A DNA stretch of 64,000 nt, from the NCBI GenBank assembly GCA_965226965.1, contig OZ245715.1, positions 1,674,001 to 1,738,000 on the forward strand, given 5' to 3'. Source of the stretch: Endoryza foliicola. Lineage in GTDB: Bacteria > Bacteroidota > Bacteroidia > Chitinophagales > Chitinophagaceae. Made by a program: the position numbers and the translations under genes. Below, piece after piece: positions 21,592 through 30,167 of this stretch (its first letter is position 1; every line of letters begins with the position of its first letter). The notes under the pieces were generated by a model. The model made no database searches, was not told the origin of the DNA, and was given only the letters and a program-made list of their open reading frames with translations.

Positions 21592-21945
21592 TTAAGCTTC
21601 TACAGTTGAGTTACCAGATGATACACCACTTCTCTTTCTAGCATTGTACTCGACGGCGTATTTATCGAGTGCAGTGAACATGTGACGAAGTACGTTCTCG
21701 TCACGTAGCAACTGAATCTTCAATTGCTCATTGAGGCTGGATGGCGCAGAATATTCCAATACCCAGTAAAGACCGGTAGTCTTCTTGGCAATTGGATACG
21801 CCAGTGATTTCAAACCCCAGGGATTTTCGTGCAAAATGCTACCGCCGTTATCTTTGATAAAAGCAGTGAACTTTTTCTGAGCCGCTTTGAAGTCGTCTTC
21901 AGATAGCACAGGGGTAAAAATCACCATCAATTCATAATTGTTCAT
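21592..21945 (-). CDS. rpsF: 30S ribosomal protein S6
   Basis: A 117-residue protein with the S6 features MNNYELMVIFTPVL, WGLKSLAYPIAKKTTGLYWV and LLRDENVLRHMF. It is the first gene of the operon, led by a strong promoter whose -7 box is identical to three of the rRNA promoters. The short Ser/Gly-rich C-terminal tail is typical. Confidence 0.97.
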   Translation of the reverse strand: MNNYELMVIFTPVLSEDDFKAAQKKFTAFIKDNGGSILHENPWGLKSLAYPIAKKTTGLYWVLEYSAPSSLNEQLKIQLLRDENVLRHMFTALDKYAVEYNARKRSGVSSGNSTVEA

Positions 21946-22023
21946 GATCCCTGTTTGATTGTTTAAAATTTAGTTTACTTTCCCAAAACCCTCAAATCCT
22001 TACGGTTCGTGAATTTCGGGCGG

Positions 22024-22055
22024 CAAAGATACCAAAATCCGGCATTACAGCCAAA
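22024..22055 (-). promoter_or_regulatory. Promoter of the rpsF operon
   Basis: On the minus strand TTTG (22055-22052) and TATCTTTG (22031-22024) are separated by 20 bp. The -7 box is the same octamer used in three of the four rRNA promoters. Confidence 0.8.
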
Positions 22056-22351
22056 TAGCAGTGAAGATAATTTTAAGGTATAGTAAGGTGTTGATAAACA
22101 ATTCCTTAAGTAATTTTTCGGTATTCATTTCTTTGTATTCTTTCATTTTTTACCGCAGCGGCGCAGCGACCGCAGCGATAACGCAGCGCTTCCTGCCCCT
22201 CCTCCTGTTCATTCTCTCTGTATTCCGGCTGTTCCATTATTAATTGTTAATTCCTAATTACTAATTAACCCCGCCATTTTTTCAGTCCCTCCCCCCATGG
22301 CACCCCTTTTGATACCCCCTTCCCATTCAAACACATTAATTCGATCAACAT
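22056..22351. repeat. Intergenic spacer with three repeat remnants
   Basis: Between rpsF and htpG lie a CGCAGCG-rich stretch (22152-22187), a pyrimidine tract TGCCCCTCCTCCTGTTC (near 22192-22230) and the AT-rich word TTAATTGTTAATTCCTAATT (22237-22266). All three recur elsewhere in the window. No gene is seen. Confidence 0.6.
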
Positions 22352-24181
22352 ATGCAGAAAGGAAGTATCAGAGTTCAAACCGAGAACATCTTTCCCATTA
22401 TCAAGAAATTCCTCTACAGCGACCACGAGATCTTTTTGCGCGAACTCGTAAGCAATGCTGTTGATGCCACCCAAAAACTGAAAACCCTTTCTTCCCTCGG
22501 TGAAGCAAAAGGTGACCTGGGTGACCTGAACATCGAAATCAAACTCGATACCACTGCCAAAACGATCACTATTTCCGACAAAGGGATCGGTATGACAGGC
22601 GAAGAAGTAGAGAAATACATCAACCAAGTTGCTTTTAGTGGTGCGGAGGAATTCGTAAACAAATACAAAGGGCAAAACGAAAACGCCATCATCGGAAAAT
22701 TTGGATTAGGCTTCTATTCCGCTTTCATGGTAAGTGAAAAAGTAGCCATCGAAACCAAAAGCTTTAAAGATGGTGCGGCCGTACGCTGGGAATGCGATGG
22801 CAGTCCCGAATACGCTCTTACCGAAACCACCAAAGAAAACCGTGGCACCGATATTATTTTATACGTAAACGAAGAGAGTAAAGAGTTTTTGGAAGAAGGA
22901 CGCATTGAAAGCATCCTCAAGAAATTCTGTCGCTTCTTGCCGGTTCCTATCACCTTCAATGGCGAGCAAATTAACAACCCAACACCTGCTTGGACCAAGA
23001 AGCCATCTGAATTAACAACAGAAGACTATCAAAATTTTTACAAGGAGCTCTATCCCTACAATGAACCACCGCTGTTCTGGATTCATTTAAACGTAGATTA
23101 TCCGTTTAACCTGACAGGCATTTTGTATTTCCCGAAGATCAAACAGAGTTATGAAATACAAAAGGACAAGATTCAATTGTACTGTAATCAGGTTTTTGTA
23201 ACGGATGAAGTGAAAGACATTGTTCCGGAATTCTTGATGCTATTGCAAGGGGTTATTGATAGTCCGGATATTCCACTCAACGTAAGCCGTAGTTATTTAC
23301 AAGGTGATCCCAATGTAAAAAAGATCAACAATCATATCACGAAGAAAGTAGCTGATAAATTAGAAGAGATATTCAACAAAGAAAGAGCCGAGTTTGAAAA
23401 GAAATGGGAGAGCTTGGGATTGTTTGTGAAGTACGGGATGATGACCGATGATAAATTCCTCGATCGTGCTACTAAGTTTCATGTATTTGAAGAAGTGCCT
23501 ACTGCAGGTGAAGCAAAAGAACCGAAGTTTTATACATTGGAAGAATACCGTTTAGCAGCCGAGACTTTGCAGAAAAACAAAGACGGAAAATTAGTAGTGC
23601 TATATACTACTCAACCCGTGCAACAAGATGCTTACATCAAAGCTGCTCAAGCCAAAGGATATATTGTAGTGAAGATGGAAACCTTGGTAGACGCGGCCTT
23701 CATCAATCAAATGGAAATGAAATGGTCGGATGTAAGTTTCACACGCGTGGATGCCGATATTGCCGATAACCTGATTGACAAGCAAGAAAACAGTGATACC
23801 GTTTTAAGTGCAGAAGAGCAAGAAAAACTAAAGACGCTTTTCGATTTAAAACTGCCCGATTTACAAATGACCGTTGAAGTGAAAGGACTCAGTCCGGAAG
23901 CAGCACCGGTTGTTGCCACTCGTCCGGAGCTTATGCGCAGAATGAAAGACATGGCGGCGGTAAGTGGCCCCATGGCGAGTTTCTATGCCAACATGCCCGA
24001 TGAAGTATTACTCACCGTAAATGGCAATCATCCTCTCTATCAAAAAATCTTGAAGCAAGAAGACCTTTTAGTACAAGAGAAGACAGTTAAGAACTTAGCA
24101 GATCTTGCCCTACTATCTCAAGGCCTCTTAAAAGGATCTTCGTTGACGGAGTTTATTAATAGGAGTGTGGAGATGATGTGA
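22352..24181 (+). CDS. htpG: Molecular chaperone HtpG (Hsp90)
   Basis: A 609-residue cytosolic ATP-dependent chaperone. The GHKL ATPase domain shows FLRELVSNAVDA, ISDKGIGMTGEEV, SGAEEF and GKFGLGFYSAFMV. The middle domain shows YPYNEPPLFWIHLNVDYPFN and LNVSRSYLQGD. The length is slightly below the usual 620-635. It is monocistronic and follows a repeat-bearing spacer. The start at 22352 gives the typical short N-terminus (MQKGSIRVQTENIFPII). Confidence 0.97.
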   Translation: MQKGSIRVQTENIFPIIKKFLYSDHEIFLRELVSNAVDATQKLKTLSSLGEAKGDLGDLNIEIKLDTTAKTITISDKGIGMTGEEVEKYINQVAFSGAEEFVNKYKGQNENAIIGKFGLGFYSAFMVSEKVAIETKSFKDGAAVRWECDGSPEYALTETTKENRGTDIILYVNEESKEFLEEGRIESILKKFCRFLPVPITFNGEQINNPTPAWTKKPSELTTEDYQNFYKELYPYNEPPLFWIHLNVDYPFNLTGILYFPKIKQSYEIQKDKIQLYCNQVFVTDEVKDIVPEFLMLLQGVIDSPDIPLNVSRSYLQGDPNVKKINNHITKKVADKLEEIFNKERAEFEKKWESLGLFVKYGMMTDDKFLDRATKFHVFEEVPTAGEAKEPKFYTLEEYRLAAETLQKNKDGKLVVLYTTQPVQQDAYIKAAQAKGYIVVKMETLVDAAFINQMEMKWSDVSFTRVDADIADNLIDKQENSDTVLSAEEQEKLKTLFDLKLPDLQMTVEVKGLSPEAAPVVATRPELMRRMKDMAAVSGPMASFYANMPDEVLLTVNGNHPLYQKILKQEDLLVQEKTVKNLADLALLSQGLLKGSSLTEFINRSVEMM

Positions 24182-24740
24182 TGGTAGGAGCGAGGAAATG
24201 CAGAGAAAGAACAGGAGGAGGGGCAGGGGGAAATGCAGAAATGAGGAGACGAGGAAAAGAGGAGCGAGGAGGTGAGGGAGGTAATAGGGCTAATAGGAAC
24301 TTTCAATGACGATCCTTGTTTTAATTGGTAGAGTAATGCGGAGGGTGGACCCTGAGCGAAATCCGGAGCGAAGCGATGGATGAAGTTGAAGGGCGACTCG
24401 ATGGTTCAACTAGAGACCCTAAATTAATCTACTGGAAAAAAAGATGATGCTATCCTATTCGTATTATTTATAGTTTTCACACCTATAAAAATGTAAAAAG
24501 AGCGAAGACTATTCTTCGCTCGCTTTTTTGTATTTTTTATTAAAGTGTTAGTTCAACCTTGTTTATGTATTAGTAGGGCTGCTTGGGATTCACTTTAGAG
24601 CCCCTGCTCCTCCTATTATTCTTTCTCTTTAACTCTTCTTTCTCATCCTCGCTTCCTCCATCCTGAATTACCCCCTGTTCTTCCTCCTGTTCTTTCTCAC
24701 ATCCTCGTCTCCTCGTTTCCTCTCATCCTCGCTCCTCTTC
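24182..24740. repeat. Gene-free spacer with purine/pyrimidine tracts and a terminator hairpin
   Basis: The left part (24182-24290) is purine-rich (GAGGAGACGAGGAAAAGAGG). The right part (24610-24780) is its pyrimidine counterpart (CCTCGTCTCCTCGTTTCC, CCTCCTGTTCTTTCTC), so the two tracts are roughly inverted copies. Between them are a CCCTGAGCGAAATCCGGAGC-type sequence near 24348 and a hairpin at 24495-24529. No protein-coding frame is convincing. Confidence 0.6.
24495..24529 (+). terminator. Intrinsic terminator, possibly of a small RNA
   Basis: The stem GAGCGAAGA/TCTTCGCTC with a CTAT loop is followed by GCTTTTTT. It is more than 300 bp from htpG, so it may end an extended 3' UTR or an unrecognised small RNA. 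The A-run before the stem also allows minus-strand use. Confidence 0.7.
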
Positions 24741-25631
24741 TCATCCTCTCCTTCTTCTCACACTCGTCTTCCTCCCCACCACATGTCCATTTCTACCTCT
24801 CACAGTAGTAGTTGTTCTTTGATAGCGGTTGCCTCTTGGACCAACAACAGTTGTGGTTTTGCGGTTCACTCGGTAATGATTCACTGCTACAGCATGGCGA
24901 TTTCTTACTACCACTGATGTGGTACGAATTGGACTGTACACGCGATGCGCGTATGTTAAGCGAACAGCAGGTGCATAAGCGTAGTAAGGGCGGTAGCGAA
25001 CGCAATAGGGGTGAAATACCGACCAACGAACCGGACGCCAAGGACGCCACCAAGCTGGGTAAGCATGCCATCTCCAAGGGCTTACCCACAAGCGATAGCC
25101 CGGAGCATACATGAAACGAACGCTTGGCCAAAGCCACACATTCACGATTACACCGGTGGGTTGTTCATCGAGGTGCGACCAGTAGGGGCCACCCGGTGTC
25201 TTTTCATCTTCACCTTTAGGTTCTACTACCACTTCTTCTCCAAAAATATCTTCATCACCAATGATTTGAATGGAAGCAGATTCGGCCCCGTTTTTTTCTA
25301 TTTCAATAACTGCGATGTCTTGATTTTCATTTTCATTTACAGGTACTTGTAATACCAACACCTGGGCATCGCCGTCTTTCTTATTGATGACTTTGATATA
25401 GTCGATATCTCCATCGCCATTCAAATCGAGGTTGTTGACATGGTTCGACTCGGTATTCAATAATTTCTCAAATTCTTCAGGGCTTTGCGCCTGTTTGAAG
25501 AGGTCGAGGGCACCTTCGAGGCTAAAATGATCGCCCGGAGTTCCCGTAGAATCCTCATTGGCATCCTGCGCGAAGCTGCTTAAAGAAGCACCACTGATAA
25601 AGAGGGTAAGCAATAATAAAGTCCGTTTCAT
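24741..25631 (-). CDS. Secreted aromatic-rich protein with acidic DxNxDG segment (paralogue A)
   Basis: A 296-residue protein with a signal peptide (LFISGASLSSFAQ). Residues 25-150 form a conserved domain containing the calcium-loop-like LDLNGDGDIDYIKV and a strand-rich part (DIAVIEIEKNGAESASIQIIGDEDIFGEE). The middle is very rich in W, Y, P and R (NVWLWPSVRFMYAPGYRLWVSPW). The tail is basic, with TTTVVGPRGNRYQRTTTT and a final RRRRG. The next gene upstream is a paralogue with the same architecture but a different tail. I do not recognise a function. The signal peptide and composition suggest an envelope or matrix protein. Confidence 0.8.
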   Translation of the reverse strand: MKRTLLLLTLFISGASLSSFAQDANEDSTGTPGDHFSLEGALDLFKQAQSPEEFEKLLNTESNHVNNLDLNGDGDIDYIKVINKKDGDAQVLVLQVPVNENENQDIAVIEIEKNGAESASIQIIGDEDIFGEEVVVEPKGEDEKTPGGPYWSHLDEQPTGVIVNVWLWPSVRFMYAPGYRLWVSPWRWHAYPAWWRPWRPVRWSVFHPYCVRYRPYYAYAPAVRLTYAHRVYSPIRTTSVVVRNRHAVAVNHYRVNRKTTTVVGPRGNRYQRTTTTVRGRNGHVVGRKTSVRRRRG

Positions 25632-25649
25632 GGAAATAAGTTTTTTATG

Positions 25650-25685
25650 AGACCCGATAATAAGTGCAAAGTTTATTCCGGGTCT
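25650..25685 (-). promoter_or_regulatory. Inverted repeat over the putative promoter of paralogue A
   Basis: AGACCCG (25650-25656) and CGGGTCT (25679-25685) form a 7-bp inverted repeat, extended by AATAA/TTATT. They enclose the minus-strand sequence AAACTTTG, a near match to the -7 box. This could be an operator or a 5' UTR hairpin. Confidence 0.4.
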
Positions 25686-25728
25686 TAAAACAACTATTTC
25701 CTAAAATTTATTGCGTTGATAATCAACA

Positions 25729-25762
25729 AAAAAGCGCTCAGAATTTCTTCCTTGCGCTTTTA
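25729..25762 (-). terminator. Putative terminator of paralogue B
   Basis: AAAAGCGC and GCGCTTTT form an 8-bp stem with a 16-nt loop, and a run of Ts follows on the minus strand, in the gap between the two paralogous genes. Confidence 0.5.
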
Positions 25763-25791
25763 ATCCAAAGGTTCGTACTTATGAAAATTTA

Positions 25792-26679
25792 TTAGCGTCT
25801 TCTTCTAAATCCGCCGCCAACACGGAAGCCTCCATAGCCACCACCGTAAGAGCGGGGGGCAGCACGGTATACAGGGGGCGGAGCAGTACGAACACGCATG
25901 GGTGCAGCTCGCATGGTTCGGTAATTATTGATCACAACGGCATTGTGTGAACGAACGTAGAACGAACGCGTGCGATAGGGTGCGTATATGCTGTGCGCAT
26001 AGGTTAATCGCACCGCTGGGGCGTACACATACAAAGGACGATAGCGAATAACGAATGGATAAAATGCCGAATAACTCATGGGATACCAAGGATACCACCA
26101 GTCGGGGTAGAAGTCCCAATTCCAAGGCGAAACCCACAGGGAATAGCCGGGAGCATACATGAATTGTACACTGGGCCAAAACCATGCATTTACAAAAATA
26201 CCACTGGGGTATTCGTAAAAGTCAGGCGACAATGCAGGTCCCTTACTGTCGTTTTCCTCGGCTTTGGGTTCTACTACTTTCTCTTCTCCATACAAATCCT
26301 TATCTCCTACAATTTGTACGGAAGCAGTAGCATCTCCGGTTTTTTCGATTTCTATGACAGCAATGTCTTGACGCTGTCGCTTACTGATAGGTGTTTGTAA
26401 GATCAATGCGTGAGCATCGCCTTTTTGTTTATCAATGACGCGGATGTAATCAATCTTGCCGTCTTTATTCAGGTCGAGGTTGTTTACATGATTCGATTCG
26501 GTATTGAGCATTTTTTCAAAGGCTTCGGGCGACTTAGCCTCTTTGAACAATTCCAATGCTCCTTGTAAACTAAAGTTGTCACCGGGCAGTCCGGTTGAAT
26601 CCTGTTCTCCACTTTGAGCCCTGGCTCCAATTGTAGTGCCCATTACAAATAGTGGAATCATTAAATATGTCTGTTTCAT
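25792..26679 (-). CDS. Secreted aromatic-rich protein with acidic DxNxDG segment (paralogue B)
   Basis: A 295-residue protein with a signal peptide ending near GARAQ. It aligns with its downstream neighbour over most of its length: SLQGALELFKEAKSPEAFEK, TESNHVNNLDLNKDGKIDYI, FWPSVQFMYAPGYSLWVSPW and YAPAVRLTYAHSIYAPYRT. The C-terminus differs, being Gly/Tyr/Arg-rich (YGGGYGGFRVGGGFRRRR) rather than Thr/Val/Arg-rich. The pair therefore arose by tandem duplication followed by divergence of the tail. Function unknown. Confidence 0.8.
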   Translation of the reverse strand: MKQTYLMIPLFVMGTTIGARAQSGEQDSTGLPGDNFSLQGALELFKEAKSPEAFEKMLNTESNHVNNLDLNKDGKIDYIRVIDKQKGDAHALILQTPISKRQRQDIAVIEIEKTGDATASVQIVGDKDLYGEEKVVEPKAEENDSKGPALSPDFYEYPSGIFVNAWFWPSVQFMYAPGYSLWVSPWNWDFYPDWWYPWYPMSYSAFYPFVIRYRPLYVYAPAVRLTYAHSIYAPYRTRSFYVRSHNAVVINNYRTMRAAPMRVRTAPPPVYRAAPRSYGGGYGGFRVGGGFRRRR

Positions 26680-27255
26680 GGGATCACTTTTTCTTATTAG
26701 ACGAAAATGGAAAGAAGAAGTTTACTAAGAGTGGGGTGGGGGCGTGTTAAGCTAGTGTGAATGGGGGGAGGGTGGTGAGTTTTTGAGTTGTAAGTTTTTG
26801 AGTTATTGAGTATGGAGCAGCTGCGCTGCACAATTTGTCACAAAGGGCATAAGTTAAGGAAGATTTATAAAGTATTCTTTTGTTGTTTTTCACCGCGTAG
26901 AACGTAAAGAGCTCGGAGATGTCGCGAAGGGTTTTTGAAACCACTGATAACTCAGATTTTAAATATAGATACCACAGATTAGAGTCCGTTATTCGAAGTG
27001 TATAACAGAATACTCAGCCCCTAATCTGTGGTAAATCTGTCATAATTTGTGCGAATCTGTGGTCAAAAAAAATATTCACCGCAAACATAGGAGAGCGCAG
27101 AGATTCCCAAAGAATTCGCAAAGCGAGTGTTGATTTTTTTAATAAAAAGGTGGCGGAAGAAATAAAGGACGGGGGAAGAAGAGACTTCGCTATCTCTTGG
27201 CGGTCTGCGCGGCGAACTTAAAAACTTAAAACTAAAAAACTCAAAAACTTATAAC
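26680..27255. repeat. Spacer packed with degenerate dispersed repeats
   Basis: This 576-bp gap before recJ (downstream of it on the minus strand) holds TTTTTGAGTT/AAGTTTTTGAGT words at both ends (26776-26815, 27218-27255), ACCACAGATT/AATCTGTGGT words (26971-27063) and CACCGC...GCGCAGAG words (26890-26930, 27077-27103). All look like decayed copies of common intergenic repeat families. No gene is seen. Confidence 0.6.
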
Positions 27256-28965
27256 TCACATCTCTCTACTCTCCCTCACATCTATCACCTTCATTTGCAC
27301 CGACTTCACTCCGTTCCATTCGTTCTCATCCAACGTAAACACCACATCCACGGGATTGCCGGAACTTACTAGCGGGAAAAAATCTTTCATTCCAAATCCA
27401 ATGCCGCCAACAATAAATCCGTCTTGTTTGAATTGAACTTTGAGGTGGTCACCTTTTACTAAAGCCGACTTACCCGTATCCGTTACCTTTCTACAAACAA
27501 AAACCGGTTTGTTGTTCTCCGGACCAAAAGGCTCCATTTGTTGTAAGATATTATAGAAATTAAGGTTGATGTCTTTCAGCGTAATTTCTGAGTCAATCAC
27601 AATTTCGGGTATCAATTGCTCAGGCTTAATGGTAGACGCCACCTGTTTCTCAAATGCTTCCCGAAAAGCATCAATTTTTGTGGCTTCTAAGGTCATGCCT
27701 GCAGCTGCATAGTGACCACCATATCCTAGTAAATAATCTTTACATGCATGGATGGCTTCGTATAAATTGAATCCGGGTACACTGCGAGCACTTCCCGCCG
27801 CATATTCGCCCGATTGGGTGAGTACAATGGTGGGTCGATAATAAGAGTCAATCAGTCTTGAAGCTACAATACCCACCACACCTTTGTGCCATGTGGGTTG
27901 GTACACTACCGTTGATTTACGGTCTTGCCATTCCGGATTCGATTGAATCATTTGTAGAGCTTCGTCTGTGATCGACTTATCGGCTTCTTTTCGATCTTTA
28001 TTATCGGAATGCAATTGTTCTGCATAGTGCTTTGCTTCTTCCTGCGTTTCGGCAATGAACATCATGACAGCTTTTCTTGCATCGTCCATTCTACCGGCCG
28101 CGTTCACACGAGGCGCAATCATGAATACCAGATCACTGATCACTAGATCGTTCATACGGGCGCTGAGTTCTTTTAAAGCGAGTATGCCAACATTGGGGGT
28201 CGTATTGGCTTTCACCAATCCATAGAATGCCATAATTCGGTTCTCTCCGGTCATGGGCACAATATCTGCAGCGATGGCAGTTGCCACCAAATCCAAATAT
28301 TGTTGCGCTCGTTCAGCAGGCAAGTTCATTTCTTCGCAAAGTGCACTGATGAGTTTGAAACCTACGCCGCAACCGCATAGCTCTTTGTAGGGATATTCGC
28401 AGTCAGACTGCTTTGGATTCAAAATTGCCACTGCAGGCGGCAAAACAGAATCGGGAAGGTGGTGATCGCACACCACAAAATCAATAGCTAACTCTTTTGC
28501 ATAGCCGATCAAGTCGACAGACTTAATGCCGCAGTCGAGCGATATGATGAGTGTAAATCCTTCTTGTTTAGCAAAATCGATTCCTGCTTTTGAAATGCCG
28601 TATCCCTCACGATAACGATGGGGAATGTAGAAGTCAAGTAAGTTTTTATCGTACACTGAGCACAGGAAGCTGAACATGCAAGCAACAGAGGTGGTGCCGT
28701 CTACATCGTAATCGCCAAACACCAGTATTTTTTCTTTTCGTTCCATGGCCAGCAGAATGCGTTTTACGGCTTTCAGCATGTCTTTCATGAGCCATGGGTC
28801 GTGGAGGTCGTTGAGTTGAGGTCGAAAATAGTGTTTGGCTTTTTCATAGGTACAAATGCCTCTTTGCGCGAGAATGGCGCACAAAATGGGATGAATTTTC
28901 AGGCTGGCCTGCAATTCTTTGGCTAGGGCATCGGGTGCCTTCAGTATATTCCATCGTTTCGGCAT
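27256..28965 (-). CDS. recJ: Single-stranded-DNA-specific exonuclease RecJ
   Basis: A 569-residue DHH-superfamily nuclease acting 5' to 3' on single-stranded DNA in recombination and mismatch repair. Motifs are VFGDYDVDGTTS (about residue 82), the DHH motif in VCDHHLPD (about 168) and the DHHA1 motif GGHYAAAGMT (about 415). The C-terminal OB-fold is present (HLKVQFKQDGFIVGGIGFGM). The length matches the family. It follows the polyprenyl synthase gene by 21 nt on the same strand, so the two are probably co-transcribed. Confidence 0.96.
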   Translation of the reverse strand: MPKRWNILKAPDALAKELQASLKIHPILCAILAQRGICTYEKAKHYFRPQLNDLHDPWLMKDMLKAVKRILLAMERKEKILVFGDYDVDGTTSVACMFSFLCSVYDKNLLDFYIPHRYREGYGISKAGIDFAKQEGFTLIISLDCGIKSVDLIGYAKELAIDFVVCDHHLPDSVLPPAVAILNPKQSDCEYPYKELCGCGVGFKLISALCEEMNLPAERAQQYLDLVATAIAADIVPMTGENRIMAFYGLVKANTTPNVGILALKELSARMNDLVISDLVFMIAPRVNAAGRMDDARKAVMMFIAETQEEAKHYAEQLHSDNKDRKEADKSITDEALQMIQSNPEWQDRKSTVVYQPTWHKGVVGIVASRLIDSYYRPTIVLTQSGEYAAGSARSVPGFNLYEAIHACKDYLLGYGGHYAAAGMTLEATKIDAFREAFEKQVASTIKPEQLIPEIVIDSEITLKDINLNFYNILQQMEPFGPENNKPVFVCRKVTDTGKSALVKGDHLKVQFKQDGFIVGGIGFGMKDFFPLVSSGNPVDVVFTLDENEWNGVKSVQMKVIDVRESREM

Positions 28966-28986
28966 GCAACAATATAGATCAGGGTA

Positions 28987-29949
28987 TTAATAGGAACGGT
29001 CTGTGGTAAAACGGACCAGCTCTTCCATGGCTTCACGTACTTCTTTGTTATCGAAGCTGTGAAGGATGGCCAGCGCTTCATCACGGAAAGTAATCATTTT
29101 TTGAGTAGCATATTCAATTCCGCCTTTGTGTTTTACAACATCAATTACCTGCGCCACTTTTTTAGGGTCTTTGTTTTGATTTTTGATGATGTAAATAAGT
29201 TCTCTGCGTGTTTTGGGATCGCAGTTATTGAGCGTATAGATGAGTGGTAGGGTCAGTTTTTTCTCTTTGATATCGTTTCCTGTGGGTTTGCCTACATTGG
29301 CTTCGCCGTAATCGAAAAGGTCATCTTTAATTTGGAAGGCCATGCCCACTTTTTCACCGAAAACTCTCATTTTTTCGGCTTGCTCTTCATTTTTAGTGCT
29401 TGAATAAGCTCCGGCGGAGCAAGCTGAGGCAATCAGAGAGGCTGTTTTGCCCTTGATGATATCGTAATACACCTGTTCGTTGAGGTTTAGGGTCCGGCTT
29501 TTTTCGAGCTGCAAAAGCTCTCCTTCGCTCATTTCACGAACGGCGCGGGTGAGTATTTGGAGGATTCTAAAATCGTCGTTGTCAAGGGATAGCAAAAGAC
29601 CTTTGGCCAGCAAATAATCGCCCACCAACACCGAAATTTTGTTTTTCCAGAGGGCATAGGTCGAGAAAAAATTGCGTCTTTCGAGGGATTCGTCCACCAC
29701 ATCATCATGAACAAGAGTGGCCGTATGCAATAGTTCTACCAGAGATGCCGTTCTATAGCTAGCTTCGGTAATTGATCCGCACAGTTTGGCCGATAAAAGA
29801 ACGAACATTGGCCGCAGTTGTTTACCCTTCCGATTCACAATAAATCTCATGATCCGGTCCAATAGGGGCGTCTGGCTTTTAACAGCCTCCTTGAATTTTT
29901 TGTCAAATTCCTGTAATTCGTCCTGTAAAATGGCCTGAGCTAATTTCAT
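28987..29949 (-). CDS. ispB: Polyprenyl diphosphate synthase
   Basis: A 320-residue trans-isoprenyl diphosphate synthase. The first Asp-rich motif is LVHDDVVDES and the second is FQIKDDLFDYGEANVGKP, with GKQLRPMFVLLSA and GKTASLIASACSAG also matching. It chains isopentenyl diphosphate units to make the side chain of menaquinone. That role is supported by mqnB and mqnD elsewhere in the window, but chain length cannot be read from the sequence. It is the first gene of a two-gene unit with recJ. Confidence 0.92.
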   Translation of the reverse strand: MKLAQAILQDELQEFDKKFKEAVKSQTPLLDRIMRFIVNRKGKQLRPMFVLLSAKLCGSITEASYRTASLVELLHTATLVHDDVVDESLERRNFFSTYALWKNKISVLVGDYLLAKGLLLSLDNDDFRILQILTRAVREMSEGELLQLEKSRTLNLNEQVYYDIIKGKTASLIASACSAGAYSSTKNEEQAEKMRVFGEKVGMAFQIKDDLFDYGEANVGKPTGNDIKEKKLTLPLIYTLNNCDPKTRRELIYIIKNQNKDPKKVAQVIDVVKHKGGIEYATQKMITFRDEALAILHSFDNKEVREAMEELVRFTTDRSY

Positions 29950-30086
29950 CCGGTTGAGATATTGTTTGGGGAAACGGGGGCAAATTACTACTAAGATTTT
30001 TAATAACCGAGCATCATTTTTGGGAGGTAACCTGTCTTAATTGCATGAACTACAATTCACTATTTAAAATTGGACCCTCAAAAAAA

Positions 30087-30117
30087 TTTGTAATTTAACA
30101 ATCAATTTATAAATTTG
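30087..30117 (+). promoter_or_regulatory. Consensus promoter of the OmpA-family gene
   Basis: TTTG (30087-30090), 19 bp, TAAATTTG (30110-30117) is an exact match to the Bacteroidota promoter consensus. The leader to the ATG is about 45 nt. Confidence 0.85.
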
Positions 30118-30167
30118 CACCAACTTAGGTTTTTAGGCAATCTTAATCCTTCATATAAAAAACAGTT

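Noticed and set aside
24793..25137. Overlapping frames on both strands in the aromatic-rich gene
   Set aside because: The real frame is fixed by the paralogue, which shares protein sequence only in that frame.
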